Below are positions 16,368 to 26,100 of a stretch of DNA of 57,633 nucleotides, in pieces (position 1 is the first letter of the stretch; every line of letters starts with the position of its first letter). Under the pieces are notes generated by a model, which ran no database searches, was not told where the DNA came from, and was given only the letters and a program-made list of their open reading frames with translations. The translations under genes and the position numbers were made by a program. Source of the stretch: an uncultured Clostridia bacterium (GTDB lineage: Bacteria; Bacillota; Clostridia; Oscillospirales; Ruminococcaceae); the NCBI GenBank assembly GCA_947625155.1, contig CANQNG010000010.1:1-57633 (forward strand), given 5' to 3'.

Positions 16368-17491
16368 CAGAGGAACAGATCCTGAACCGCTGGCGGCTGG
16401 TGCTTGGCAAACAGGCAGAAACATCCATTGATTTCAGCGGAGGGGAAGAGATACAGACCCTCTCGGACATGGAGGAGCTGCTGGAATATCTGTATGGCAG
16501 GGCAGGCGGCGAGGATGTCCGTGAGGAAGGGCGCTCCGGCGGACGGGGACCGTCCCGTTTACAGGCGGTGGAATGGATCACCAAAGTGCGTGAGCTGTTT
16601 CCCCGGCAGACTGCCGAAGTGCTGGAAAAGCATGCACTGGAGGAGTTCCACATGACGGAGCTGCTCACGGACAAGAGCATGCTGGAAAAGATCACGCCGG
16701 ATATGGATCTGCTGAAGACCATTCTCCAGCTCAAGCACCTGATGAAAGGCGAAGTGCTGGAGACGGCGAAGAGGATCGCCGCACAGGTGGCGGAGAAACT
16801 GCGGAAGAAACTGGAAAACAGCGTGCGGCGTTCCATTCTGGGGCGCATCGACCGGAACACATCCAGCCCCTTGCATTCCGCAAGAGATCTGGACATCCGA
16901 AAGACCATCCGCCGCAACCTGAAGCACTACGACCCCGAAACACAGCAGCTGATCTTACAGGACGTGTATTTCAGCGGCCGTGTGAAACGATACAGCACAT
17001 GGCGTTTCATCATTGCCATTGACGAAAGCGGTTCGATGTTGGGGTCGGTGATCTATTCGGCGGTCATGGCGCAGATCTTAGCGAAACTGCCCTTTGCGGA
17101 CGTGAAGCTGATCATTTTTGACACGAACGTGGTCGATCTCTCCGGGGAGACGGAAGATCCTGCGGAGATACTCATGAGCGTGCAGCTTGGCGGCGGCACG
17201 GACATCGGAAAGGCGCTCGCCTATTGCGAGGGCTTGGTAGAGACCCCTGCCAAGACCTGCATCCTATGCGTGACCGACCTCTACGAGGGCGGTGCGGAGT
17301 CCCGGCTGCTGAACACATGCCGCAACATTCTGGAAAGCGGTGCGAAGCTCAATTTCCTCACCGCACTGGACGAAGCCGCTGCCCCTGCCTATGACCGTCG
17401 GTTAGGGCAAAAATTAGCGGACATGGGGGCATTTGTGGGGGCACTCACACCGGATCAGCTCGGAGACTATATCGGGCGTATGTTCGGGTAA
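16361..17491 (+). CDS. VWA-domain protein (YehP-like)
   Basis: This protein of about 376 residues has a C-terminal von Willebrand factor A domain. The metal-ion-dependent adhesion site is complete: IAIDESGSM (DxSxS), GGGTDIGKA (the Thr) and CVTDLYEGG (the distal Asp). VWA proteins of this kind bind MoxR ATPases as substrate adaptors. The N-terminal 200 residues are helical and basic. The GTG at 16361 is chosen because GGGAGG ends 8 bases upstream; a GTG at 16364 in a GTGA overlap is equally possible. An ATG at 16283 would give an extra 26 residues deep inside the previous gene and lacks a ribosome site. Relative by order: E. coli YehP. Confidence 0.85.
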   Translation: MVTEEQILNRWRLVLGKQAETSIDFSGGEEIQTLSDMEELLEYLYGRAGGEDVREEGRSGGRGPSRLQAVEWITKVRELFPRQTAEVLEKHALEEFHMTELLTDKSMLEKITPDMDLLKTILQLKHLMKGEVLETAKRIAAQVAEKLRKKLENSVRRSILGRIDRNTSSPLHSARDLDIRKTIRRNLKHYDPETQQLILQDVYFSGRVKRYSTWRFIIAIDESGSMLGSVIYSAVMAQILAKLPFADVKLIIFDTNVVDLSGETEDPAEILMSVQLGGGTDIGKALAYCEGLVETPAKTCILCVTDLYEGGAESRLLNTCRNILESGAKLNFLTALDEAAAPAYDRRLGQKLADMGAFVGALTPDQLGDYIGRMFG

Positions 17492-17500
17492 GGAGGGCGT

Positions 17501-19474
17501 ATGGAAAAATGGCTGAATGCGCTTGCCGCTGCCGATGAAGCGTACCTGATCGGCATGTCCAACAAGGGCATTTACAAGCGTGCCTGTAAGGATGCACAGG
17601 AGGCAGAAGCATCCGTGACCTATGCGGCAGACTGTGCGGCAGTGAGCATCGGGGGAGAGGTCTGCCAGATCAGAGATCCGCTGTGGGAGAGCAGCTGTTC
17701 CTGTCCGTCCCGGAGCGTCTGCCGTCACCTGATCGCTGCCATGCTCTGGCTGAAAGATCACAGCGAAGAACAGCCCTCTGCCGATGCACCGGAGGAGAGT
17801 TTCCCGGAGACACTGCGGAACGCCTTGACAGCATTCCCGGCGGAGAAGCTGAAAAGCATCTTCTCCGGGAAATGGCGGACACTTGTCGGACAGCTTTCCG
17901 AGATCCGTCTCGAGGAGGGGAGCGTGCTGGCAGGCACACTGCCGGACGGAACGGCAGTGCGCTTGCTGTACCCGCTGGAGGGTTCTTCCTGTTCGTGTCA
18001 TAAAAAGGACATCTGTCCGCACAAGGCTGCGGTCATTGCGGCGTGGCAGGTCAAAGAGGGCTTGCTTTCCCCGGGAGCGCTCCAGCCGGAACAAAAAGCG
18101 CTCCCGGCGGCGGAAGCAGACCGCATCCGGGAGAGTGCTGCCCGCAGCTATGCGCTGCTCTGCGAGGTGCTGCATTGGGGTCTGGTGCGCCTGCCGGAGA
18201 ACATTGCTGACCACATGGAAGTTGCAGCCGTGCAGAGCCATGCCCTGAAAATGGCAGATGCGGAACGGGCGCTCCGGGACATTGGCAGCCGTCTTTCCGA
18301 CAGCCGCAGCCGGCGGGCAGTGTTCCGGAACGAGATGTTCCTGCGGAAACTGTGCAGCACTGCCCGGATGCTGGAACGTTTGCAGGATACGGAGATCACA
18401 GAAACACAGCTAGGAGAATTCCGGCAGAGTTATAGTGACTATCCGGGTGATCTGCATCTCCTGCCGCTCGGACTGCGGGAAGTGCAGGGGGAATATGAGG
18501 GACGGGTGTACTATTTTCTGGATCTCGATGAAACGGCAGAACGGCGGTTCTACACGCTGTCCGACATTCGCCCGGCATTCTACGAGGGTGTGAAGCAGAA
18601 ACGGCGGGCAACGATGGTCTGGGATCTCAATGTGCCGCTGCGGTCGCTGATGCGTTCCCGTCTGGTGCTGCGGGGGGCAAAGGTCAATGGCGGAAAGCTT
18701 TCTGCTTCGCAGGAGACAAGGCTTGTCAGTCAAACAGAGGCAAACTTGGACTGCACACAGGTGCGGGAGCTGCTGCATACGGATCTCCGGGAGCTGGCGG
18801 TGTGGCTTTCGGAGCAGGGGGAGCTGGAGACGGACAGGCTCTGTCTGGTGCATCCGGCAGCCTGTACGGGGTGTCAGTTTGACACGCACACACAGCAGCT
18901 GGAAATAAAACTGCTTGACCATGCGGGAGATCGTATTGCCATCCGGGTGCGCTACCGGGCGGAGACAAAGAAACTGATCAGCCAGCTCGAAGGCATTGCC
19001 CGAAAGATGCTCGAACACCCCGAAAAGGACTATGTATGGCTGTGTACGGCACAGTTTGAGGGGGGCAAGCTGACCCTGTTCCCGATCGATATGTATGACT
19101 TCATCCACACCCCCGAACCGCAGCCCTACACGCTCCCTACAGAGTTCTGCCGCCGGGAAAACCGCTATGCGCCGGAAATTCTCCAGTTCTTAGACGAGGT
19201 GGAGAACAGTCTGTGCGCTCTGCTGCAAAGCGGTGTGGAGAACGGTGCGGACAAGCAGCTTGCCGGATCTGCGGAACGGTTTGGTATGCACGGACTTGCC
19301 GGGCTGCTGCGTACACTCTTCGACGAGACAGAACGGTTCCGGCATTCGACAGACAGCGGGCTGACGGCAGTGATGCAAGCAATGACCGCCGTGCAGCATT
19401 ACACGGCGGTCGGTCGGAAAAAATTGGAACTGATCTGTGCGCTGCAAGCCATGTCAGACGGCAGCATGCTCTAA
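17501..19474 (+). CDS. SWIM zinc-finger protein (YehQ-like)
   Basis: This 657-residue protein has two SWIM-type zinc-binding motifs: CSCPSRSVCRH near residues 66-76 and CSCHKKDICPH near residues 164-174, both fitting CxC-Xn-CxH. SWIM domains are usually DNA- or protein-binding. The remainder is a mixed alpha/beta region with no motif I recognise. It starts 9 bases after the VWA gene with AAGGAGGG and ends the operon. It overlaps the convergent sugar-kinase gene by 21 bases with no terminator between. Relative by order and domain: E. coli YehQ. Confidence 0.85.
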   Translation: MEKWLNALAAADEAYLIGMSNKGIYKRACKDAQEAEASVTYAADCAAVSIGGEVCQIRDPLWESSCSCPSRSVCRHLIAAMLWLKDHSEEQPSADAPEESFPETLRNALTAFPAEKLKSIFSGKWRTLVGQLSEIRLEEGSVLAGTLPDGTAVRLLYPLEGSSCSCHKKDICPHKAAVIAAWQVKEGLLSPGALQPEQKALPAAEADRIRESAARSYALLCEVLHWGLVRLPENIADHMEVAAVQSHALKMADAERALRDIGSRLSDSRSRRAVFRNEMFLRKLCSTARMLERLQDTEITETQLGEFRQSYSDYPGDLHLLPLGLREVQGEYEGRVYYFLDLDETAERRFYTLSDIRPAFYEGVKQKRRATMVWDLNVPLRSLMRSRLVLRGAKVNGGKLSASQETRLVSQTEANLDCTQVRELLHTDLRELAVWLSEQGELETDRLCLVHPAACTGCQFDTHTQQLEIKLLDHAGDRIAIRVRYRAETKKLISQLEGIARKMLEHPEKDYVWLCTAQFEGGKLTLFPIDMYDFIHTPEPQPYTLPTEFCRRENRYAPEILQFLDEVENSLCALLQSGVENGADKQLAGSAERFGMHGLAGLLRTLFDETERFRHSTDSGLTAVMQAMTAVQHYTAVGRKKLELICALQAMSDGSML

Positions 19475-20371
19475 GAAAGCAAACAGCTTTTCGGTCTCCT
19501 CCTGTTCGGCGAGCTTTCCGGAAAAGACGCTTGCACTTGCGGCAGCAATGCCCATGTGCAGCGCCTTTTTTGCATCCCCGAAACGTTCATAGCCGGTCAG
19601 GAATCCCGCCAGCATGGAATCGCCTGCCCCCGTGGTATTGCGTGCATTGCCCCGGAGCGCACGGCGTGTGAAGCTTTCCCCGTCCGGTGTGACAAGTACG
19701 CTGCCCCGTTCACCCATGGAGACCAGCACATACTGTGCGCCGCTGTCCTGCAATTTCCGGGCATAGCGTTCTGCTTCGGCAGGGGTGTTCAGGCGCACCC
19801 CGAACAGTTCGCCCAGTTCATGATGATTGGGCTTGATGACGAACGGATGGTGCGCTAAAGTGTTCCGGAGCAGCGCCCCGGTCGTATCCACTGCAAAGCG
19901 GATGCCCTTTCCCTGCAATGCCTGCATGATGTCGGCATAAACAGTTTCCGGAAGTCCTGGCGGCACACTGCCGGCAAGGACAAGGGTATCGCCTGCCTGC
20001 AAAGCGGAAAGCTTCTGCATCAGTGCAGCAAGGCTTTCTAGAGGAACGGGTGCGCCGCTGCCGTTCAGCTCCGTGTCTGTTTCGGCATGGAGCTTGACAT
20101 TGAGGCGGGTGCTGCCTTCCGGGAGCGTCAGAAATTCCGCTGGGATGCCCATTCCTGCAAGCAGCATTTCCAAAAGCTGCCCCGTCAGTCCTGCCGTGAA
20201 ACAGAATGCCTTTGTTGGCACACCCAAATGATGCAGCACGGCGGAGACGTTGATGCCTTTTCCGCCGGGCAGGAGCTGTTCTTCGTGGATGCGGTTGACT
20301 TCACCGGGCTTGAGGTGTTCGGCACGGATGTGATGATCCAGTGCAGGGTTGAGCGTGAGAGTAGCGATCAT
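19454..20371 (-). CDS. pfkB: PfkB-family 1-phosphofructokinase / tagatose-6-phosphate kinase
   Basis: This is a 305-residue ribokinase-family sugar kinase of the FruK/LacC branch, which phosphorylates fructose 1-phosphate or tagatose 6-phosphate. MIATLTLNPALDHHI is the branch-typical N-terminus. Also visible are PGGKGINVSAVLHHLG, KPNHHELGELFG and the catalytic TTGAGDSMLAGF near residue 247. The ATG at 20371 has AAGGAAAGG upstream; earlier in-frame codons would extend into the radA gene and have no homology. No fructose PTS or DeoR-type fruR lies nearby, so the sugar is not certain. It lies 40 bases after radA on the same strand and probably shares its transcript. Confidence 0.85.
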   Translation of the reverse strand: MIATLTLNPALDHHIRAEHLKPGEVNRIHEEQLLPGGKGINVSAVLHHLGVPTKAFCFTAGLTGQLLEMLLAGMGIPAEFLTLPEGSTRLNVKLHAETDTELNGSGAPVPLESLAALMQKLSALQAGDTLVLAGSVPPGLPETVYADIMQALQGKGIRFAVDTTGALLRNTLAHHPFVIKPNHHELGELFGVRLNTPAEAERYARKLQDSGAQYVLVSMGERGSVLVTPDGESFTRRALRGNARNTTGAGDSMLAGFLTGYERFGDAKKALHMGIAAASASVFSGKLAEQEETEKLFAFLEHAAV

Positions 20372-20411
20372 AGGGAATTTCCTTTCCTTGGGTATCATGG
20401 CGGGTCGTTTT

Positions 20412-21800
20412 TCAGGATGCGGTCTCCTGTTCGGCGGCAAGTTTGGCAAGGGCGCTGAACGCCTGCCGGAGAGAGCTGACCCCGAAAATGCGCAGCTTGC
20501 GGGAACTTTTCGGGAGCGCCGGAAGTGCCTGCTTGGGAACGATGCACACCTCAAAGCCCATGCGCTGTGCTTCCTGTACCCGCTTGATGATGTGGGACAC
20601 ATTGCGTATCTCTCCGGCAAGTCCTACTTCCCCGATGGCAATGAGCTTGTCGGGAAGTACCCTGTCCGTCAGCGAGGAATAGAGTGCCAGTGCGACCGGC
20701 AGATCTCCGGCGGGTTCGTCGAGCTTGAAGCCGCCGACAATGTTCAAGTAGACATCCAATGCCCCGTAACTCAGCCCGAAGCGCTTTTCCAGAACGGCAA
20801 GGATCAGGCTCATGCGGTTGTAGTCGAAGCCGGTCGCCGTGCGTTTCGGGGAAGCAAAGCCGCTTTTGGAGACGAGCGTCTGCACCTCTGCCAAGATCGG
20901 GCGTGAGCCTTCCATGACACAGGCGATACACGTACCGGAAACGCCCAGCGGTCTCCCGGCAAGGAGCATTTGTGAGGGATTTTCGACTTCCTGCAAGCCC
21001 TTTTCCTGCATATCGAACACCCCGATCTCGTTGGTAGAGCCGAAACGGTTTTTCACCGCCCGCAGTATCCGGTAGCTCATGTGCCGTTCGCCCTCAAAGA
21101 ACAGCACCGTGTCCACGATATGTTCCATGACTTTCGGACCGGCGATCGCACCGTCCTTGTTGACATGCCCGACAATGAAAGTCGGTATTTCAAGGCGTTT
21201 TGCCGTATGCATGAACAAGTTGGTACACTCCCGCACCTGCGTGAGGCTGCCGGGCGTGGAGGAGATCTGCGTGATCTGCATGGTCTGGATGGAGTCAATG
21301 ATGACCACATCCGGTTTGGAGACGGTAATGGTATCGCTGACGGTTTCTGCATCCGTTTCGGTCAGGATATAGAGCTTGTCAGAGGATACGCCAAGGCGCT
21401 CCGCACGGAGTTTGAGCTGCCGGGCAGATTCCTCTCCGGAGACATAGAGGACATTGTGGCTTTTGCCGAGGAACTGGCAGATCTGCAGCAGCAGGGTAGA
21501 CTTGCCGATGCCCGGTTCACCGCCGAGCAGAACGATCGAGCCTTTCACAAGCCCGCCGCCGAGCACCCGGTCAAGCTCTCCGCAGCCGGTGCTGTAGCGG
21601 ATCTCATGTTCCGTGCTGATGTCGTCGATCAGGTGGATGCGGTCGGACAGGTCGTTCAGGGAACGGCGGCTGCCGGGGGAGGCGGGGAGCGCTTCTTCGA
21701 GTGTGTTCCATCTGCCGCAGCCGGGACAGCAGCCGTTCCATTTGGAGCTGCTGTAGCCGCATTCGGTGCAGATGTAGGAGATCCGGTCATGTTTTGCCAT
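20412..21800 (-). CDS. radA: DNA repair protein RadA
   Basis: This 462-residue RadA (Sms) is a RecA-like, DnaB-related ATPase that helps branch migration in recombinational repair. The N-terminal C4 zinc finger (CTECGYSSSKWNGCCPGC) spans residues 11-28. Walker A is GGEPGIGKST near residue 93, the RadA-specific KNRFGSTNE motif is near residue 246, and a Lon-like C-terminal domain follows. The start has AAGGAAG and a sigma-A promoter at 21871-21843. In many Firmicutes radA follows clpC or precedes disA; here it precedes a sugar kinase. Confidence 0.95.
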   Translation of the reverse strand: MAKHDRISYICTECGYSSSKWNGCCPGCGRWNTLEEALPASPGSRRSLNDLSDRIHLIDDISTEHEIRYSTGCGELDRVLGGGLVKGSIVLLGGEPGIGKSTLLLQICQFLGKSHNVLYVSGEESARQLKLRAERLGVSSDKLYILTETDAETVSDTITVSKPDVVIIDSIQTMQITQISSTPGSLTQVRECTNLFMHTAKRLEIPTFIVGHVNKDGAIAGPKVMEHIVDTVLFFEGERHMSYRILRAVKNRFGSTNEIGVFDMQEKGLQEVENPSQMLLAGRPLGVSGTCIACVMEGSRPILAEVQTLVSKSGFASPKRTATGFDYNRMSLILAVLEKRFGLSYGALDVYLNIVGGFKLDEPAGDLPVALALYSSLTDRVLPDKLIAIGEVGLAGEIRNVSHIIKRVQEAQRMGFEVCIVPKQALPALPKSSRKLRIFGVSSLRQAFSALAKLAAEQETAS

Positions 21801-21842
21801 AGAAAACTTCCTTTTTGAGTTTTGGGAAACGATACTGTTTTT

Positions 21843-21871
21843 ATTCTATCACAGGGGGGCTGTTTTGTCAA
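21843..21871 (-). promoter_or_regulatory. Sigma-A promoter for radA
   Basis: Reading on the minus strand, TTGACA (21871-21866) and TAGAAT (21848-21843) are separated by 17 bases, about 40 bases before the radA start. Confidence 0.75.
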
Positions 21872-21874
21872 GCA

Positions 21875-21996
21875 CCGGCAGGCTGCCGGCTCCGTTGTGC
21901 CTCCCAATCGCCTTCGGCGCAAAGGGCAGCGTGACGCTGCACCCGTTTTGCCTCCCAATGCCGCCAGAGGCGGCAAAGGTCGGCTTGCCCGACTGG
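21875..21996. repeat. Second palindromic repeat cluster (CCTCCCAAT / AAAGG family)
   Basis: Hairpins stand in a row: CCGGCAG (21875-21881)/CTGCCGG (21883-21889), CGCC/GGCG at 21909-21919, GCAGCG (21926-21931)/CGCTGC (21935-21940) and TGCCGCC (21959-21965)/GGCGGCA (21969-21975). Two of them are framed by CCTCCCAAT upstream and AAAGG downstream, the same flanks as at 239-269. The rest of the 346-base gap between radA and the aquaporin gene (to 22146) holds the radA promoter and the aquaporin terminator; I see nothing in 21997-22088. Confidence 0.7.
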
Positions 21997-22089
21997 TAGT
22001 GCTGCTTAATTTGGCTGCTTGACTGCTAATTTTATCTTACCTGAAACAGAGTAGGTGCACATAATAACCATAATTTATCCACTCCCGCA

Positions 22090-22122
22090 AAATAAAGACC
22101 CCTCTCCCGGAACGGAGAGGGG
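22090..22122 (-). terminator. Terminator of the aquaporin gene
   Basis: On the minus strand a 9-bp stem (22122-22114 with 22107-22099; CCCCTCTCC and its complement) is followed by TCTTTATTTT. It lies about 25 bases past the aquaporin stop. Confidence 0.8.
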
Positions 22123-22146
22123 CGAGAGAAAAGCCTAACAGTGAGC

Positions 22147-22863
22147 TTACTTTGTTTCTTCCTTGCTTTCGCTTTCCAAGAATTTGTAGCAGCCTGCCGC
22201 AAGTGCAGCGCCCACCAGAGGACCAACGATGAACACCCAGAGCTGCACGATCGGGGTCGTGTTGCCGGTCAGTGCGGCAAAGACAGCAGGACCAAGGCTT
22301 CTTGCCGGATTGACGGAAGTACCGGTCAGACCGATGCCGAGGATGTGTACCAGTACCAGCGTAAAGCCGATCACGATACCGCCAAATGAGCCGTGTCCGG
22401 CTTTTTTGGATGTGACACCCAGAATGGTGAGTACAAAGAAGAAGGTCAGGACGATCTCAACGAGGAGACCGGCAAAGATGCTGCCGTTTACGCCAGCAAG
22501 TCCGTTCGAGCCGAAACCGCCTGTCTGGTCCGTTACGTTGCCGAAGCTGAAAATGCCAGCTAAAACACCGGAGCCGAGCAGTGCGCCGATGCACTGAGAA
22601 ATGACATAGCCCACGAAATCAGCGACTGTCATGCCGCCGCTGAGCAGGACACCGAGCGAAACTGCCGGATTGATGTGACACCCGGAAATGTTCCCGACAC
22701 AGTAAGCCATACCAACGATCGTCAGACCGAATGCCAGCGCCGTGAGGATGTACCCGCCGCCATTTGCAGCATCACAGCCGACCAGCATAGCAGTGCCGCA
22801 GCCGAGGATGACCAGTGCCATTGTGCCGATACATTCGGCAACATACTTTTTGATCGCGTTCAT
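22147..22863 (-). CDS. aqpZ: Aquaporin Z-like water channel
   Basis: This is a 238-residue MIP-family channel with six membrane helices and both NPA loops: HINPAVSLG and SVNPARSLG. The four residues lining the AqpZ selectivity filter appear conserved: Phe in ALAFGLT, His in VLVHILG, Thr in GLTGTSVNPAR and the Arg after the second NPA. This favours water over glycerol, unlike GlpF. The ATG at 22863 has AGGAGG with a 9-base spacer. It has its own promoter and terminator. The C-terminus ends in a short charged tail (ESESKEETK). Confidence 0.9.
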   Translation of the reverse strand: MNAIKKYVAECIGTMALVILGCGTAMLVGCDAANGGGYILTALAFGLTIVGMAYCVGNISGCHINPAVSLGVLLSGGMTVADFVGYVISQCIGALLGSGVLAGIFSFGNVTDQTGGFGSNGLAGVNGSIFAGLLVEIVLTFFFVLTILGVTSKKAGHGSFGGIVIGFTLVLVHILGIGLTGTSVNPARSLGPAVFAALTGNTTPIVQLWVFIVGPLVGAALAAGCYKFLESESKEETK

Positions 22864-22912
22864 TTTGTTTACCTCCTGAATGTGTTTTTTTAAGGGAACG
22901 CACCCTTTCTTT

Positions 22913-22941
22913 ATTATAGCATGTTTTTCCTGCTTTGTAAA
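22913..22941 (-). promoter_or_regulatory. Promoter of the aquaporin gene
   Basis: On the minus strand, TTTACA (22941-22936) and TATAAT (22918-22913) are 17 bases apart. The interval 22864-23195 holds this promoter and the divergent ABC transporter promoter, and no gene. Confidence 0.75.
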
Positions 22942-23084
22942 GGGGAAATGCAGTATTTTTTGAATGATCGTATTGATCCTGCAATGGCTATGCAGGATGC
23001 GCAGGTGCATGGATCAAACTGCATGAAACTCCTTGACATTGTATATCTGGGATCGGTCAAACTGACAAAAAAATGACAAACTGC

Positions 23085-23113
23085 TTTACAAATTTTTTCT
23101 TCTGTGCTATACT
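23085..23113 (+). promoter_or_regulatory. Promoter of the ABC transporter gene
   Basis: TTTACA (23085-23090) and TATACT (23108-23113) are separated by 17 bases. The predicted transcript starts near 23120, leaving a leader of about 75 bases. Confidence 0.75.
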
Positions 23114-23127
23114 AAATGCGTAGTTGG

Positions 23128-23160
23128 GGCAGGAAGCAGGTGTGTTTTTCCTGCCTTTTT
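23128..23160 (+). terminator. Attenuator-like terminator in the ABC transporter leader
   Basis: GGCAGGAA (23128-23135) pairs with TTCCTGCC (23148-23155), and TTTTT follows at 23156-23160. It begins only about 8 bases past the predicted transcription start and ends 36 bases before the start codon, so it would terminate the transporter's own mRNA unless overridden. Confidence 0.6.
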
Positions 23161-23195
23161 ATGCTTATCGCTGACAAGGAGGGACTGTATCATCT

Positions 23196-26100
23196 ATGCT
23201 GGAACTCAAAGGCATCAAGAAGGATTACTTAGCGGGTGAAAATACCGTCCATGCCCTCAAGGGCATTGACCTGCAATTCCGCTCCGGGGAATTTGTCTCT
23301 ATTTTAGGACCGTCCGGCTGCGGCAAGACGACCATGCTGAATATCATCGGCGGACTTGACCAGTACACGGAGGGCGACCTCATCATTAACGGCAATTCTA
23401 CCAAGAAATTCAAGGATAAGAACTGGGACACCTACCGCAACCATTCCATCGGCTTTGTGTTCCAGAGCTATAACCTCATCCCGCACCAGACCGTGCTCCA
23501 GAATGTGGAACTTGCCCTGACGCTTTCGGGCGTGAAGAAGTCCGAACGCCGGGAACGTGCGAAGAAAGCCCTCGAAGAAGTCGGACTGGGCGGACAGCTG
23601 CACAAGCGTCCGAGCGAAATGTCCGGCGGGCAAATGCAGCGTGTGGCAATTGCCCGTGCGCTGGTAAACGATCCGGATATCATCCTTGCCGATGAGCCGA
23701 CCGGTGCGCTGGATACAGAAACTTCCGTGCAGGTCATGGAGATCCTGAAAAAAATTGCCAGCGACCGCCTGATCATCATGGTCACGCACAATCCGGAGCT
23801 TGCGGAGAAATATTCTACCCGTATCATCCGGATGCTGGACGGTGAGATCAAGAGCGACTCCATGCCCCTCACCGATGCGGAACGTGCTGCCGAAGCCGAA
23901 AAAGACAAGACAGCCAATGAAGCCAACAGCAAAAAGAAAAGACCCTCCATGTCCTTTGCAACGGCATTCGGGCTTTCCCTCAAAAATCTGTTCACGAAAA
24001 AGGGCAGGACGATGCTGACCTCTTTTGCGGGGAGCATCGGTATCATCGGTATTGCGCTGGTGCTGTCCATTTCGCAGGGCTTTCAGGCATATATCGATGC
24101 AGTGCAGGAGGATACGCTTGCCTCCTATCCGATCACGATCGAGGCGACTACCATTGACCTGACAACGCTGATGCAGACATTCCTCGGCGTGAGCAGTGAC
24201 GAGGTGACACACGGCAATGATGCGGTCTACGAAAAGCCGGCTGTCTATGACCTGATGGAATCCATGAACGATCTGGAAGCGACCGAGAACGATCTCCGTT
24301 CGCTCAAGGCATACATTGAAAAGGAACGTGCCAAAGAGGACAGCAGTTTGGCAAATGCGCTTTCGGGCATCCAGTACGGCTACGACCTGAAACTGCTGGT
24401 CTACACCAAGAACGTGGACGGCACGATCATCTGCTCCGACACGCAGGAATTATTGCAGGAGCTGGTGAGCGAGAGCATTGATGTGGACATGAGCGCCATG
24501 GTGGATATGCGTAATTCCATGTTCGGGGTGTCGGAGTCCCAGTCCTCCAGTTTCGGGACACCGCCGCTGTGGCAGGAGATGCTGCCCGGCGACAACGGCG
24601 CAGCGGTCAGCGACCTGCTGAAAAGCCAGTATGATGTGGTCTACGGCGACTGGGCGGACGATTATGATGAAGTCATGCTGGTTCTGGACGAGAACAATGA
24701 GATCGACGATGTGACGCTGTATGCGCTTGGTCTGGAATCCAAGGAAGTCATGGATCAGATCATGGATGCGGCTGTGAACCATACCAAGCTGGATGAAAAG
24801 GAGACCAAACATTGGAGCTATGAGGAGATCTGTGACATGGAATACCGTGTCGTGCTCAATTCCGAGTGCTACACCTATGAGGCGCTGACAGACACCTACT
24901 CCGATCTGCGGGACAGTGAAGCAGGGCTGAAATACCTGTACGAAAACGCACTGCCTTTGAAAGTGGCAGGTATTATCCGCCCGAATGAGGAAACGGAGTC
25001 TGCCATGCTGAACGGTTCGATCGCCTATACTTCCAAGCTCACGGAGTATGTTGTGGAGCAGATGCAGGACTGCGAGGCATTGCAGGCACAGATGGAGGAC
25101 GAGGACAGGGATATTTTCACGGGGCTGCCCTTTGAGGAGAGCACCGGAGACCTGACCAATGCCGAAAAGCAGGCGGCGTTCATTGACTTTGCCGAGGACA
25201 CCCCGAAAGCCATGAAGCCCGACCTGTACATCAAGATGCAGTCCATCCCGACCGAGGAACAGCTTGACGATATGACCGAGCAGGGGATGAAAGGCAAGAC
25301 CCGCAAAGATATGGAGCAAGCCATGCTGCAAGCCCTGACCGAGCAGATGGGCATGGCAGAGTCCGATGTCAAGGACTATGTTGCCGATATGGATGATGAC
25401 GAGCTGGAGGATGCGTTCCGGGTGATGGTGCAGGAGCAGGCAAAGATGCAGTATGCCGCACAGGTGGCACAGCAGTTTGCGGAAGTCCCGGCAGAACAGG
25501 TGACAGCCATGTTACAGGCGGAACTGGACGACCCCGATGAGGAACGGTTTGCCTCTTACTATGATGAACTGCTGACTTTCTCCGAAAGCACCTATGAGGA
25601 TAATCTTGTCAAGCTGGGCAATGCGGATCTGGATGAGCCGGCGACGATCAACCTCTTTGCCTCTTCTTTTGAGAATAAGGACATTATAGAGGATGTGATC
25701 GCTGACTACAACGAGACAGTCGATGAGGTACACCAGATCACCTATACCGACTATATCGGGCTGATGATGAGCAGCATTACAGCCATTATCAATACCATCA
25801 CGTATGTGCTGATCGCATTTGTTGCCATTTCACTGGTCGTTTCTTCGATCATGATCGGTGTCATCACACTGATCTCCGTGCAGGAGCGCACCAAGGAGAT
25901 CGGTATCCTCCGGGCTATCGGCGCTTCCAAACGGGACGTGTCGAGCATGTTCAATGCGGAAACGCTCATTATTGGCTTTACTTCGGGCTTGTTGGGCGTG
26001 CTGGTGACATATCTGATGTGCATCCCGATCAATCAGGTCATCCATGCACTGACCGGCATCCTGTCCCTGAATGCCGTGCTTCCGGTAAATGCGGCTATCA

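Noticed and set aside
20372-20620. Longer N-terminus of the PfkB kinase
   Set aside because: It overlaps the end of radA, is Arg/Pro/Ser-rich shadow sequence and lies before the family-typical MIATLTLNPA start.
22864-23010. Extension of the aquaporin to 23010
   Set aside because: It covers the promoter and the ribosome site; the protein homology starts at 22863.
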